A stretch of DNA of 64,000 nt from positions 7,968,450-8,032,449 of the forward strand of contig NC_060900.1 of the NCBI RefSeq assembly GCF_014805685.1. Direction: 5' to 3'. Source of the DNA: Silurus meridionalis. Its lineage: Eukaryota > Chordata > Actinopteri > Siluriformes > Siluridae. The position numbers and the translations under genes were made by a program. Positions 53,931-64,000 of the stretch are shown one piece after another (within the stretch, counting starts at the first letter, position 1; the number at the start of each line of letters is the position of its first letter). A model generated the notes under the pieces. That model worked only from the letters and a program-made list of their open reading frames with translations, was not told the DNA's origin and made no database searches.

Positions 53931-53984
53931 GATAAAGACTTATGCATGATACAAACATGAGCAATTTGATTTAACAAACATGAC

Positions 53985-54200
53985 TCACGTTCCTGCCTTT
54001 TAATTTTCTATGCGTTTACGCTTTCAACAAGCGCCTGATTAACAAAAGGGCTTTAAATAATGAGCTGCGGCATCTTCCTGCGACACAAAAGCCTGTCATC
54101 TCAAAGTGTCACTTGTTCTTTTTACATAAAGTGGCAGGCACTTCATATAAAGTCAGCCGCAAAATGAAACTATACCCCAGCATGCTAAAGCCATGCAGGT
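53985..54200. promoter_or_regulatory. Possible conserved non-coding element
   Basis: Non-repetitive, base-balanced block after the ATCC array (gcgtttacgctttcaacaag ... cgacacaaaagcctgtcatc). No coding potential. Proposed on texture alone. Confidence 0.25.
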
Positions 54201-54358
54201 GGGGATTTAGGCTAACTTAAATAGTCACTGCATTTATTGTTAAGATGCATGATCCCCAGCAGCACCTCCACTGAGCACTATGATATACTGAAATGCCAAA
54301 GTATTTATTCAGACAGCAGCGGAATATGCATTTAGAAGACTGATGACAGGTTGCGCTA

Positions 54359-54372
54359 GTTGTCATGGCAAC
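54359..54372. promoter_or_regulatory. RFX X-box palindrome
   Basis: GTTGTCATGGCAAC is a near-perfect 14-bp inverted X-box matching the RFX consensus GTNRCC N0-3 RGYAAC. It sits in non-repetitive sequence in what is probably the prickle2 upstream intron. Confidence 0.7.
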
Positions 54373-54589
54373 TGGAGGCTGTTATGACACACATCAGTGT
54401 CTAAGTTTCTGTATAATGCAGCCTTTGGAGACTTGAAGCTCACAAAGGCAATCAGGTCTGTAAAACTGCAGACTCTCACAAATGAAAGGAGTTTACTAAT
54501 AAAATCCCCACTGAAAACAAGCAAACCAATGGCAGACATTAATTTACAAGAAGTGCAACCTCAACCTAACATCAAATTTCTATTATTTT

Positions 54590-54790
54590 AATGAAAGCTT
54601 TCTATATTTAGTGCGTGGCTTTCCATGATGTGGTCTCACCGTTGCAAATTATTAATGACCCTAAATGTCAGGGTTTGGTCTCCTGGATTGTGATGATGAA
54701 GGGGATTAATTAACGAATAAATCTGCTCCTCGTTAACGGCATGTTTGTGGGAATCCAGGGTAGGCCACATGCAGAGCATCGTGGGTACTG
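54590..54790. promoter_or_regulatory. Possible conserved non-coding element
   Basis: Contains gattaattaacgaataaatc and cgttgcaaattattaatgac, dense in homeodomain-type cores, in a non-repetitive block near the X-box. Confidence 0.25.
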
Positions 54791-54799
54791 AACCCAGCA

Positions 54800-56260
54800 T
54801 GAGGAATATCACTAGGACTAAATGTGGAACGAAAAAAAAAAGACTCTATGAACACTGCGTAAACATATTTGCACAATAATATTGATCTTACTGACAGATT
54901 GATACAGGTTATGTCACATCTGTTGCCACTTTCCTGCAGAGCAGATACAGCATTCATTCCATTTACACCCACTAAAACCTACATACAAAAGGGCAACCAA
55001 TTATATTACAGAATCATTTGTCAGAAGCTTAGTAAAACTGTACCTCAGATCAAGAAGATGACCAAAATTTGACCGAAACATGATCAAAATGATCAATTCA
55101 GGTTAAAAATACTTGCAATAGATATAAACTGATTTATATCCATAGATATAAACTGATTTAATTCGCTCTTCATCCGAATGTGCAAAGACAATACAGTAAA
55201 GGTGAACTCATGCTCCTTAGCCAGACCCTTAGGGTCTTTCCCACAAAAAGAAAAGCAGTCACAAAAAATATTAATGCTGTTCTTAGCCAAAATAAATATA
55301 ACAACTGTCACATTTGTCGATTACAGGACTGAAACATAATCATTAGGTTATTTGGGTTGACAATTAGAGAGTCCATGTGTTAGGAGGCCTTTAAGTTCTT
55401 TATGTTTCAAAAGGTGACATTTACAAGGGAACAGAGCAGAAACAGAGAGAGAATTCAGTGTTTCAGTGGTACTCTCCATCTCAACAGATCTCATTTAGAC
55501 TATTGAGCAGATGTCTTTACCCACAAGTCTTAACTACTCATTTTATTATTTGCTGACCTACAGCATACCGTGAACTTTGGAACTGAAGCATTATTCATCA
55601 TATTGCAGGCTCGGTCACAGAAATTTGTAAAGCTTCAGTGAGAAACAGCTGGTCAGTTTTAAGGACTACATAAAAAATGGCTTCCAATGGCTTTATGCAC
55701 ATAATGGTTTCTAATTGTAAAATTCGGTACAAGTTTATCATTTTTTTTAAGACATAGAATGAAAATTCTACTCACAAGAGTGTGATATTTGCTTGTGTAG
55801 CTTGACCCAATCCTCTGTCTTTCTGGTTTTCTATTGTTTGTCCTGTCTAATTTGATATTTTTATCTAAAATGCCAGATGAAATGTCTTGTCTCTGCTAGG
55901 AATTTCAACACTGATCCCTGGTGAAGCACTGCAATCATTATTCTTCAAACTTTTTTTCTAGCAACAGCTGAAACCTAATTCCAGGACAAATTGACATTTG
56001 CCTCAATCAGCACGAAAACACAATCAAAGTAAACTACATGCTGGGAAAGAAGCCCACAACGCATTTATATTTTCATCATGGATTTAGATGTCATTACTGT
56101 CATCATGTCTGGAGTCATGAACACACAGTTCCCTATTTTTATTGCCTACAAAAGTCTGAACAAGTGATCGTGTCTTGATAATTATTTCAAGAACATCATG
56201 TCTATGTGCCACATGGAAAATAGAACACACTGTATAGTGACACAGAGAAATATTCATTTA
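54800..56260. other. Non-coding DNA
   Basis: I see no gene. A short imperfect duplication occurs around 55115-55160 (agatataaactgattta, twice). Confidence 0.5.
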
Positions 56261-56263
56261 TGT

Positions 56264-56266
<3 letters not shown>

Positions 56267-56336
<70 letters not shown>
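56267..56336. repeat. (AT)n microsatellite
   Basis: TA run followed by A-rich sequence. Confidence 0.98.
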
Positions 56337-56341
<5 letters not shown>

Positions 56342-56429
56342 CCAAAAAATAATATGCTTCTAAAAAAAAAAAAAAAACAAACAAAAAAAAACAGACTTTT
56401 ATAAACTTAAATTTGACGCATAACACAAC

Positions 56430-58640
56430 CTATTACACGTCTTTCTCGCCAAAGCAGCTGATTGGCTAATTAGTCCAGGAAGGGCCAGATGGCTGGAGAG
56501 GAGGGACAGATGGGAAATGTAGGCGAGAACAGGAAGGTTAGCGTGTTACTGTCACACCTCTCGCTTAGCGCCACAGGATGTGGAACTCTGAGAGACAGGA
56601 GAGTGGACACTCAACACACACTAAGTTCCGTCTGCAGTTGCTGACCTGAAGCAAGTGTTGCGGTACTGAGGATGAGCCAACTGATCTGTGTCATGTATTA
56701 TGTATCAAAACCAATCTGACAGGGCTTTATCTGTGAGCGCCAAAGGTCAGGCCAGGCCTATATGATTACTACACTGTAAATGTCATCCAGAAAGAGAATA
56801 AAAACCTGCTCACTATGTTCTGGCATCAATCAGCAAATGAGGGAAAACTAACTCAAATGGAAAATAACACAAGTGCGCATTTATGAGCACAAACCACATG
56901 CAAACAATGTATACATTTTCTTTATGTACACACCCAAACCCCTGCACAGCGGCATATCTCATAAAATAGCCAGTGTTTATTTATACATTGCTCCATGTGA
57001 CCTCGGGCATGCCATAAGGCCATTTTATATAATTAGGCAGTGGACTTGACACCTTTAGACTACGACCAGATTGGATGCCAGACTATAGCCTGTTGTGACA
57101 CACGGTAGGTATTTAATTCCTAAATCTAAAACATAATTGTATTAGATGTTTTATAACATATGATGTTTCACATATGATGTTAACCTCTGTATACATTAGT
57201 ATTTTGTATACCCCAGGAATTACAGTAGGGTGCACTGGTATTAACAAAAGAAAATGTAGGAAAGAGGGAGAAGACAAGAAAGATGAACAACGTTCATTAT
57301 ACACTAATTTACCAGCAGCAGGGTGCCTTGCCAAGACTTCTCCCTCTGTGCTTATTCTGTCTTTCCTCTTATCTTTCTGTCCAATGCCCTTGCAGCTGTT
57401 AGCCAGCCAAGCTGGCATGGAAAAAAGCTGCCATCATCTGGCGAATATTTTTCACATTTTCTTTTCTACGTCCTTTGAGCATTCTTTTTTGTGTTTGTGC
57501 ATGTGCCTTTACTCTCTACTAATTTGGCTCGTCAACTGTGGCTGATATGTTCTTCCTGTGTTCCCTTGGGGGAATTTCCAGCCATTTTGAAATGCACCCA
57601 GGAGTCCTTTGGAAGCTTGGAAGATTTACTCCTTGCTATCATATCTAAAACATTTCTGATATTTAATCTTTTAGCATTTTACCCTAGACACAACAGGTGC
57701 ACCAAAGAAAAATGGTTTATAAACATACAGAAACAGTTCTAAAGTTAAAGCTTCATAGAAAGAAGTCAAAAATAGACAAACTCCCTCCCATACATATTAT
57801 GTAAGTTACATCAGTTGCATGTTCCATCTCAGCACGGCCACACACACATATGTAAGTATGTATGCATACACGTTATTTGAAGCATACACAATACTGCTGC
57901 CTGTTTTCTTTGTCAGCAGACTGGCTGTGGTAAAAAATAAAACTAAACAACTGCTGACTGTTGAGACAAACAAAACTTAAGGTTTTGTTACAGCAGTGTG
58001 CAATACAGCATTTAAACAGTTGATATCCAAGTACAAAAATGCTTAGAACAAATTACCTCATAAATCAATAAACCACAAACTCAACAAGAATATCATTCTG
58101 TGTTGGGTTGCATAATTGCAAAGGTGTTGCTTTATTACTTAGAGTTGACATGCTAAACTTGCCAGTAAATTTTCCTCAGTATAAAATGAGTCTGTCTTCC
58201 AAAACAATCAAAGCTACATTCTTTATTATTATTATGATATACACTTTTAATGCCATACAGAAATTCAGTCATGGCTGAAGCAGATTTGTTCTATACCGAA
58301 GCATCTATAGCATGCGCTACATATCTTAAACATATACATAGCTTAGAATTCAGAATCTAGTGATGGCCAGATATAGCTGCCACTTCTGGCTCTGCACAAC
58401 CCACCCAAGCATGACGCAATTTCACAGTGGGTTACCATCCAACATCAAAATTTCAAAAGGCAGAATGAGGGGGCGAGAAGGAGAGAAATAGAACAATGCG
58501 TCTGATTTTTTGTCGCAATAACGCCATAACCCCCCCCCCCACCTAAGCAGAAGCTGAACAAGCTCAGATAGGCTTTGAGGGCTTCGTTTGTCAGCAGGGA
58601 GAGAGCGGGTCAAAATGACGAGAAAGAATGGCAGAAGTGA
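56430..58640. other. Non-coding DNA, mostly single-copy in appearance
   Basis: No recognisable gene or repeat. The open frames at 57113-57545 overlap on both strands and look incidental. Confidence 0.5.
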
Positions 58641-58880
58641 ATCTGCCATGGGATTAGATATAGCCCATGTGCCACATAATGATTAGGCATGGGGGGAAAA
58701 AGGCAAAATTAATGAGAAAAATGCCACCGATTTATTATTTATTTGATTTTGGCCACCAGATAATAGAAATCTGCCTTAGTTGCTGATGTGTCCTTATGCA
58801 ACCACGCGCTCATGCACAAACAAATATGTATATAACGGATTGTGTTTGTTATTGAAATTCATTTCATTTATTGCCATTAT
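58640..58880. promoter_or_regulatory. Possible conserved non-coding element
   Basis: Non-repetitive block with gcaaaattaatgagaaaaat and gattttggccaccagataat. Proposed on texture and motif content only. Confidence 0.25.
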
Positions 58881-58958
58881 GGAGAGGAGCAGGACTGATT
58901 TACGTCCAAACTAAAACCTGGAATGTTAACATCAAATGGCTTGTTTCATAATAGTGTG

Positions 58959-58963
<5 letters not shown>

Positions 58964-59004
<41 letters not shown>
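58964..59004. repeat. (GT)n microsatellite
   Basis: GT run. Confidence 0.97.
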
Positions 59005-59007
<3 letters not shown>

Positions 59008-59123
59008 ATTTCAATGAAACAGACTTGTCTTTAAATGTTACTGGCCTGCGAAATCAGTGTGATAGTGTAAATATTAATGATATAACATTGATTATGAAAT
59101 TGTATGGCCTAGTCCTAAATACA

Positions 59124-59129
<6 letters not shown>

Positions 59130-59214
<85 letters not shown>
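59130..59214. repeat. (AT)n(GA)n compound microsatellite
   Basis: TA run to 59180, then GA run. Confidence 0.98.
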
Positions 59215-59218
<4 letters not shown>

Positions 59219-59374
59219 ACTATTTAAGCTTATGGAATGTGGGAATGGGAATATGTACCATATATAAATACCAGGAAAAACTAATTTTTAAACTGTTGAA
59301 AACATTGCCATTAAAAGGTGTGAGATATCTTACTGATATATACTTAATGCATAATAAGTCAAAGTGTATGCACA

Positions 59375-59378
<4 letters not shown>

Positions 59379-59456
<78 letters not shown>
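59379..59456. repeat. (AT)n microsatellite
   Basis: TA run ending in a short GT run. Confidence 0.98.
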
Positions 59457-59466
<10 letters not shown>

Positions 59467-59756
59467 AAAGAGACATATTTCCACAGAGCATGGCATCAGA
59501 TGACATCAACTGGCATCAATGCCAATACTTTATTTTTACTTTTGTAATGATACTGAAACTCATTAAGGAGGTGAAATATCCTTTGTGTTGAATGAGAGAA
59601 AAATGTGAAGAAAATGAACAAAGTAAAGGGGAGAAGAGAACGCTGGTTTGACAGTCATCCCTCTCAACTGTTCCGTCAGAGATCTCTCACTCCTCTGCAA
59701 CTGCCGTTTTTTTTCTCACTCCATCACTCCCTCTTTCTTTCACACACTCTCTTGCT

Positions 59757-59758
<2 letters not shown>

Positions 59759-59809
<51 letters not shown>
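59759..59809. repeat. (CT)n(CA)n compound microsatellite
   Basis: CT run, then CA run. Confidence 0.97.
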
Positions 59810-59813
<4 letters not shown>

Positions 59814-60399
59814 AAACACAAAATCACAGGCAGAAAGATCTCAGTTTCCACCCACACTGTGACAGAGCAGGGAAGGCTTTAAACAAGCTTCACACTTACA
59901 CAAGCATACTGAGAAGAACACACTCTCATGATACATACGCAGACCAAAAAGTACACACCTCACAATCAGCCCCATTAAAATATGCATGCATCTAACCACA
60001 GACTCAGACCTTTCAAAAAACAATCCTTCATCCAAAACATTCCTTCACACCATTCTCTGTCCTTCTTGCCACCCCCTGGTGGTACCCAATAAGCATACTT
60101 TCACATACATGTACAATACCCCCCCACCCACACACACACAAATACATCCACTGCATCACACAGTGGCTGAACAGTAACTGCGCCACAACTGCTCTCCAGA
60201 AAACTTTCTGAAGATTTCTAGCCACTCCAATATCAACCACAAAAAGTTCAAACGTTACAGCAAATTTGAAACAGCAGCAGCATCACTTGAAGCTCCCAAG
60301 CCACTGATATAGACTACATACCTATACAGATAGCTTCGAGAGTCCATACATTTAATAAATGACAGTTTCAGTAGCTAAAAGACATGCAATATCACTCAC

Positions 60400-60780
60400 C
60401 TCTTCTTTTTCTTTTGCTGTTTCCTATCACTCTATCTCTGTCTTTCTGACTCTCAGGATCAGGGAGGATTCAGGGAGGAGTTGGAGAGAAGGAGATGGAA
60501 AAAGAGAGATGGCTGAACTCTTCCTCTTCTCTCAGCCTCCTGGGAGATGCAGAGGATTTTCTTTAGTTCTGTCGTTCTCTTCTGTTATGCTTCGCTCAGC
60601 TCAGCTTGCGTCTGACTGTGGAGAGAACGAGAGCATGTGTGCTTGTGTGTGCATGTGTACCAGTGTGTGTATGTGTGTATGTGTCTCTCTGCATGTGTTT
60701 TTGAACGAACGGTGCATGGGAAGCAAGCATGCATTCTCTTCTCTAAGAGAGCTAGAGCAAACCCCCCCACCTCTAAAACC
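60400..60780 (-). promoter_or_regulatory. Candidate prickle2 non-coding first exon and promoter
   Basis: On the minus strand a purine-rich, ATG-poor stretch ends at a consensus donor, GAG|GTGAGT (60394-60400). Just upstream, on the side expected for a minus-strand promoter, are an AP-1-type TGAGTCA (60791-60797), a CCAAT box read as ATTGG on the minus strand (60809-60813) and a long GA/CT tract (60995-61052). Joining to the acceptor at 34338 creates no ATG, and there is an in-frame stop upstream of the proposed start. This is inference from sequence signals only. Confidence 0.35.
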
Positions 60781-60984
60781 CCTGTAGGTGTGAGTCATCT
60801 GCTCTCAGCCAATCACAACTGAGATGACTGACTTTAATTAGAATCACAAGGGGGCTCAAAATGAGAGAAAAAAGAGAGAGTGGCAGTTGATGGGGTATAA
60901 TCAAGTACAGGAAAAAAACGAACATAAAGGAGATGGACATAGGGTACAGGGGAAGAAGAGTAAGCAGGGGACTGCCGACACACT

Positions 60985-60993
60985 CCTTCACAC

Positions 60994-61037
<44 letters not shown>

Positions 61038-61055
61038 AGAGAGAGAGAGAGATAG
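60985..61055. repeat. (GA)n tract upstream of the candidate prickle2 promoter
   Basis: Imperfect GA run; pyrimidine on the minus strand. Confidence 0.95.
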
Positions 61056-61099
61056 AGATCCCTTACAGTAGTTCTTACACCATTCTGCACATTTCAAGC

Positions 61100-61940
61100 T
61101 AAATGACAAGTGGCCTTTGTGAATTTGATAGCTTGAGGTAATTTAATGGGTGCTCTAATGTCAACATGCCCCCTGTGTGTAACAGCATTATTTTCCCTGT
61201 CAAACACAACCATGCATGGCAACACAGACATATTAATAGTATCATTTTAATTTTCCCAAATGGCAAAAAAACTCATACCGAATTTCAATTCCAATGTCAG
61301 CAACAATACATAAAACCTCAAATTCAGCATGCATCACACAGATACAGTCTGAAGCAGAAAGCAACTATGGATGAACAGGTTAAATTACCAAGCTTAGGAT
61401 GGTACAAATGGTGGACTAAATGTGTTATTAACATGATTTCAGGTTTACGATCTGATCATGAGATGAAAGTCTACCAAGCTTGTAGTCCAAAAGAGCCAGA
61501 CAGTAATTTAATAACTCTTACTGCATGCACAGCTCCAGCAAGCCACTACTTACACAGTAGTAAGCTCAATAAATCATAATCACTTTCATGCCAAGGGGGA
61601 AAAGCAAGAAAGCAAAAGTGAGCACAAACAAGAAAAGTTAAAACAAGTCTAAAAACAAAGTCTGCTGTTTTTTAAATATTCGCACAACATTCCAAAAGCT
61701 AGAAATGAATTACTGTAAATCCTGGCTGAAGGAAGGGATTCACAGCATTCTCCTGTGTAAACAACATTCTGGGCACTTAAAGAAATAAAATTATCTGTCT
61801 AGGCAATGTATGGACTTTAAGGAAGCAACTCGAAAACCCTATACAGAGTAGTCTCGTGTGGTACGCTATAGTCAAGTAAATTGGTTTTCTTCTGCTACCC
61901 ACATTTGTATAGAAGCATTTTTAGTCCATAGTTCAATTCA
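61100..61940. other. Non-coding DNA, upstream of candidate first exon
   Basis: The 137-codon open frame at 61166-61579 has no recognisable domain, lacks a convincing start context and is probably incidental. I see no known repeat. Confidence 0.45.
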
Positions 61941-61949
61941 AAGGGATAA

Positions 61950-62330
61950 ACTCTTACCTCATACAGGTAAATCAGTAGGGAATTACTTACTATGTTACCA
62001 AAGCAGCATTGCATCAGGCAGCAGGATTTGCAGGTAGAGTGCACAAACAAAATGGCAATCTCTCAAATTCACAGAGCCCCAGAGGTGTTGTAAGGGCCGT
62101 CTTCTCATAGTCTCTTAGGTCAACCTGTATCTGTCAAAACTCATTGGACAGGTCTAAAGTGGTGTACCAGCAGCTGGGAAAAAAATGGGAAAAGTATCCT
62201 TGTGGGTTAGAGCATTTACTTTGACATAGTCCACGCAAAAACTCCAGGGCTCATCTTTCTTGGCCCTTGCTTGTCTACTATTATGTGCTGTAGAAGAGCT
62301 TTTAGTTTTGACGAAAAGGACATGGGAATA
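61950..62330 (-). pseudogene. Ty3/Gypsy-like reverse transcriptase remnant
   Basis: The minus strand reads KKDEPWSFCVDYVKVNALT (compare KKDG.WRFCVDYR.LN of Gypsy RT) at about 62200-62275. Further on, at about 62010-62160, it reads VDLRDYEKTALTTPLGL and FERLPFCLC, the next conserved blocks. Stops and indels break it. Confidence 0.75.
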
Positions 62331-64000
62331 GGTCTATTTTTCTTATTATTAGGGACGACATTACTTGTAAATATTTGATGGTGTTCTGCACAAGTTTCAC
62401 CAAAATTGTGAACTGTGAAGATGCCATTCTTGAATCACGAAATCTATATTAGATGCATCCATATTCATTTGCTGTTCCCCCATCAGCCTATCACTTTGGA
62501 GAGTATACAATGGGTACTCATCAGCAACTCTCATTCTTCACTGTCAGGGGTGTGTTTAAAATACACTTGCCAGAGAGCCATCAGTCAATGATGATGATGA
62601 TAAAGCAGGAAGTAATGTTGAGATTAATGGTCATGATGTATTCTTCACCCAGGAGAGCTTTTTTGTCACTTGCTAATGCACTCCATCATGTTCTTGAAAA
62701 GGTTTAAATTCCCCAGAATTTCATGCCATTGAATCATAAATTCAAGGACACTTCAGTTCCCATCCTTCCATCAGAGGTTAATACAAGAGGAAGTAGCAAA
62801 AATCAGTCTCATTTCAATCTGTTGTTTTGGGGGTTTTTTTGACACTGTGACCATAATGGAAGTCATTCCAGTTTTACCTTGAATGAAAACTTTCCAAAAA
62901 TCTGCAACCTCCCAACCTTCATCCCTAAGATTCATTTATCTGGCCATTGATAGTTGTCTGATTTTCTTCATTTCTTCATTCTTCATTCAAAGTTTTCAAG
63001 AAGAGTGCTTCCTTCCATTCTTTTATGTCTGCCATATGATAATGTAATGCTGGGGCTTACAAAAAAAATAATGTAATGCTGGGGCTTACAAAAACCATGC
63101 TTATATTCTGACTTGCTTCTGAGAAGTCAAGCTGATGTTGCAGTAACCCCCTAATATTACCCACTGAGCCCCTCAGCACTAAGAAAATCTTCAATTTTCA
63201 TATGCCATCCCCCAAGTGGCACTCTGCAGAAAATTTAGGCACCCATGGAATTCTTAAAATAAAGGCATTACCATCGTATTAACATTTGTCCAATTTGCAG
63301 ACAAAATCTACCTTTGATTTAATTCCGTTTGCATGATAAATGTCACAAATCTGGCCCCTGCAGTGCTTTTCCAGTACTTCACCTCCCGCTATTCCTGACA
63401 CATGCGTTTCAAGATCACCTGCAATCAAGGATGGGTTAAAGAGTTCAGACAAGCAGACGCTGTCACTGCAAACTTCTTAATAATCAGCAGTTTTGAACTG
63501 AGGACATGAAGCTGTGGGTTCACCCACTCTTCCAATTTTATACTAAACTGATCCGCATGTAAATGCAAAATGAAGTTCTTCCCTACTAAGTGTAGGGTTG
63601 CTACAAATATCTGGTAATGACTTAAAGAATAGGCAATGTTTTATCAGTGTCTGTTACTGACACCTTCTAGGGCAAGCTTCACAGGTACATTCTACTCTAG
63701 ACAATATCTTTTTGTTTCTAAAAATAAAAAATACCAAGGTTGACCCTGGTGTGCTACATGTCCTCCAGTGGTGGTCTCAGCTGTCTTATCCACCCACTGC
63801 AGATACTTGTGGCCCTGAGTCTCTCCTATTAATAGCAGTGTGTGCTACACAGCCCTCTTTCAGTGGTCTACAGTACTCTTTTATTTTGTAGATATTTGGG
63901 GCTAATTTGTGAATATAGATTGATTGTGTTTGCATATTAAAATGCTATAAGAAAGCTAACACTGGTAGCAATCTAGTAGGAAGAGGTAGTCATCCTGTTT
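62331..64000 (-). mobile_element. Possible upstream part of the same retroelement, and unassigned DNA
   Basis: This flank would hold gag/protease of an antisense Gypsy element, but I cannot identify any motif with confidence. A 24-25-bp tandem duplication (aatgtaatgctggggcttac, twice) lies at 63041-63095. Confidence 0.25.

Noticed and set aside
61166..61579. 137-codon open frame as a new gene
   Set aside because: No domain, repeat or conserved motif seen; its length is plausible by chance in 64 kb, so it is left unannotated as a gene.
62331..63760. Intact Gypsy gag/protease
   Set aside because: No convincing zinc knuckle, protease motif or LTR could be seen.

Overview
This window is vertebrate nuclear DNA, almost certainly from a ray-finned (teleost) fish. 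It is AT-rich and about 95% non-coding, with long introns bounded by GT-AG sites. It carries roughly two dozen dinucleotide or tetranucleotide arrays and many fish-type transposable elements: Tc1/mariner-like, hAT, RTE-like and L2/Rex1-like LINEs, tRNA-derived SINEs and a Ty3/Gypsy remnant. The mix would suit an otophysan such as a catfish, but the sequence does not prove that.

Two protein-coding genes can be reconstructed, and they converge tail to tail. On the + strand (about 1188-18882) are the 3' exons of a periphilin-family gene (PPHLN1-like). Its last exon, 18216-18419, encodes the diagnostic C-terminal helical domain; the 5' exons lie outside the window. On the - strand (34316 down to 24361) is a complete seven-coding-exon prickle gene. 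It has PET, LIM1, LIM2 and LIM3 domains, a long Ser/Arg/Pro-rich tail and a C-terminal CIIS farnesylation motif; the exon phases join cleanly into about 831 codons. Residue by residue it matches PRICKLE2 rather than PRICKLE1. This is notable because, from memory, human PPHLN1 is the convergent neighbour of PRICKLE1.

Region by region: 1-5.3 kb holds RTE-like and L2-like LINE pieces around an early periphilin exon. The interval 5.3-18.4 kb holds the remaining periphilin exons, separated by introns with hAT elements, a degraded Tc1 copy with a nested hAT, and a Tc1 element nested inside another Tc1. The intergenic interval 18.4-24.4 kb has an RTE fragment, a Tc1-like copy and the putative prickle2 3'UTR, including a tandem duplication that carries the last coding bases. 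Prickle2 coding exons occupy 24.4-34.3 kb. From 34.3 to 64 kb is probably 5' intron and upstream sequence of prickle2, with repeats, a 19-bp higher-order tandem array, an intact RFX-type X-box palindrome, several non-repetitive blocks that look like possible conserved non-coding elements, and a candidate non-coding first exon and promoter near 60.4-60.8 kb.

The two genes have unrelated roles: periphilin in HUSH-type heterochromatin silencing, prickle2 in planar cell polarity and neuronal adhesion. I found no bacterial-type system, CRISPR array or novel multi-gene module. The most interesting signals are the gene pairing, the 3'UTR duplication, the higher-order array and the candidate regulatory sites.
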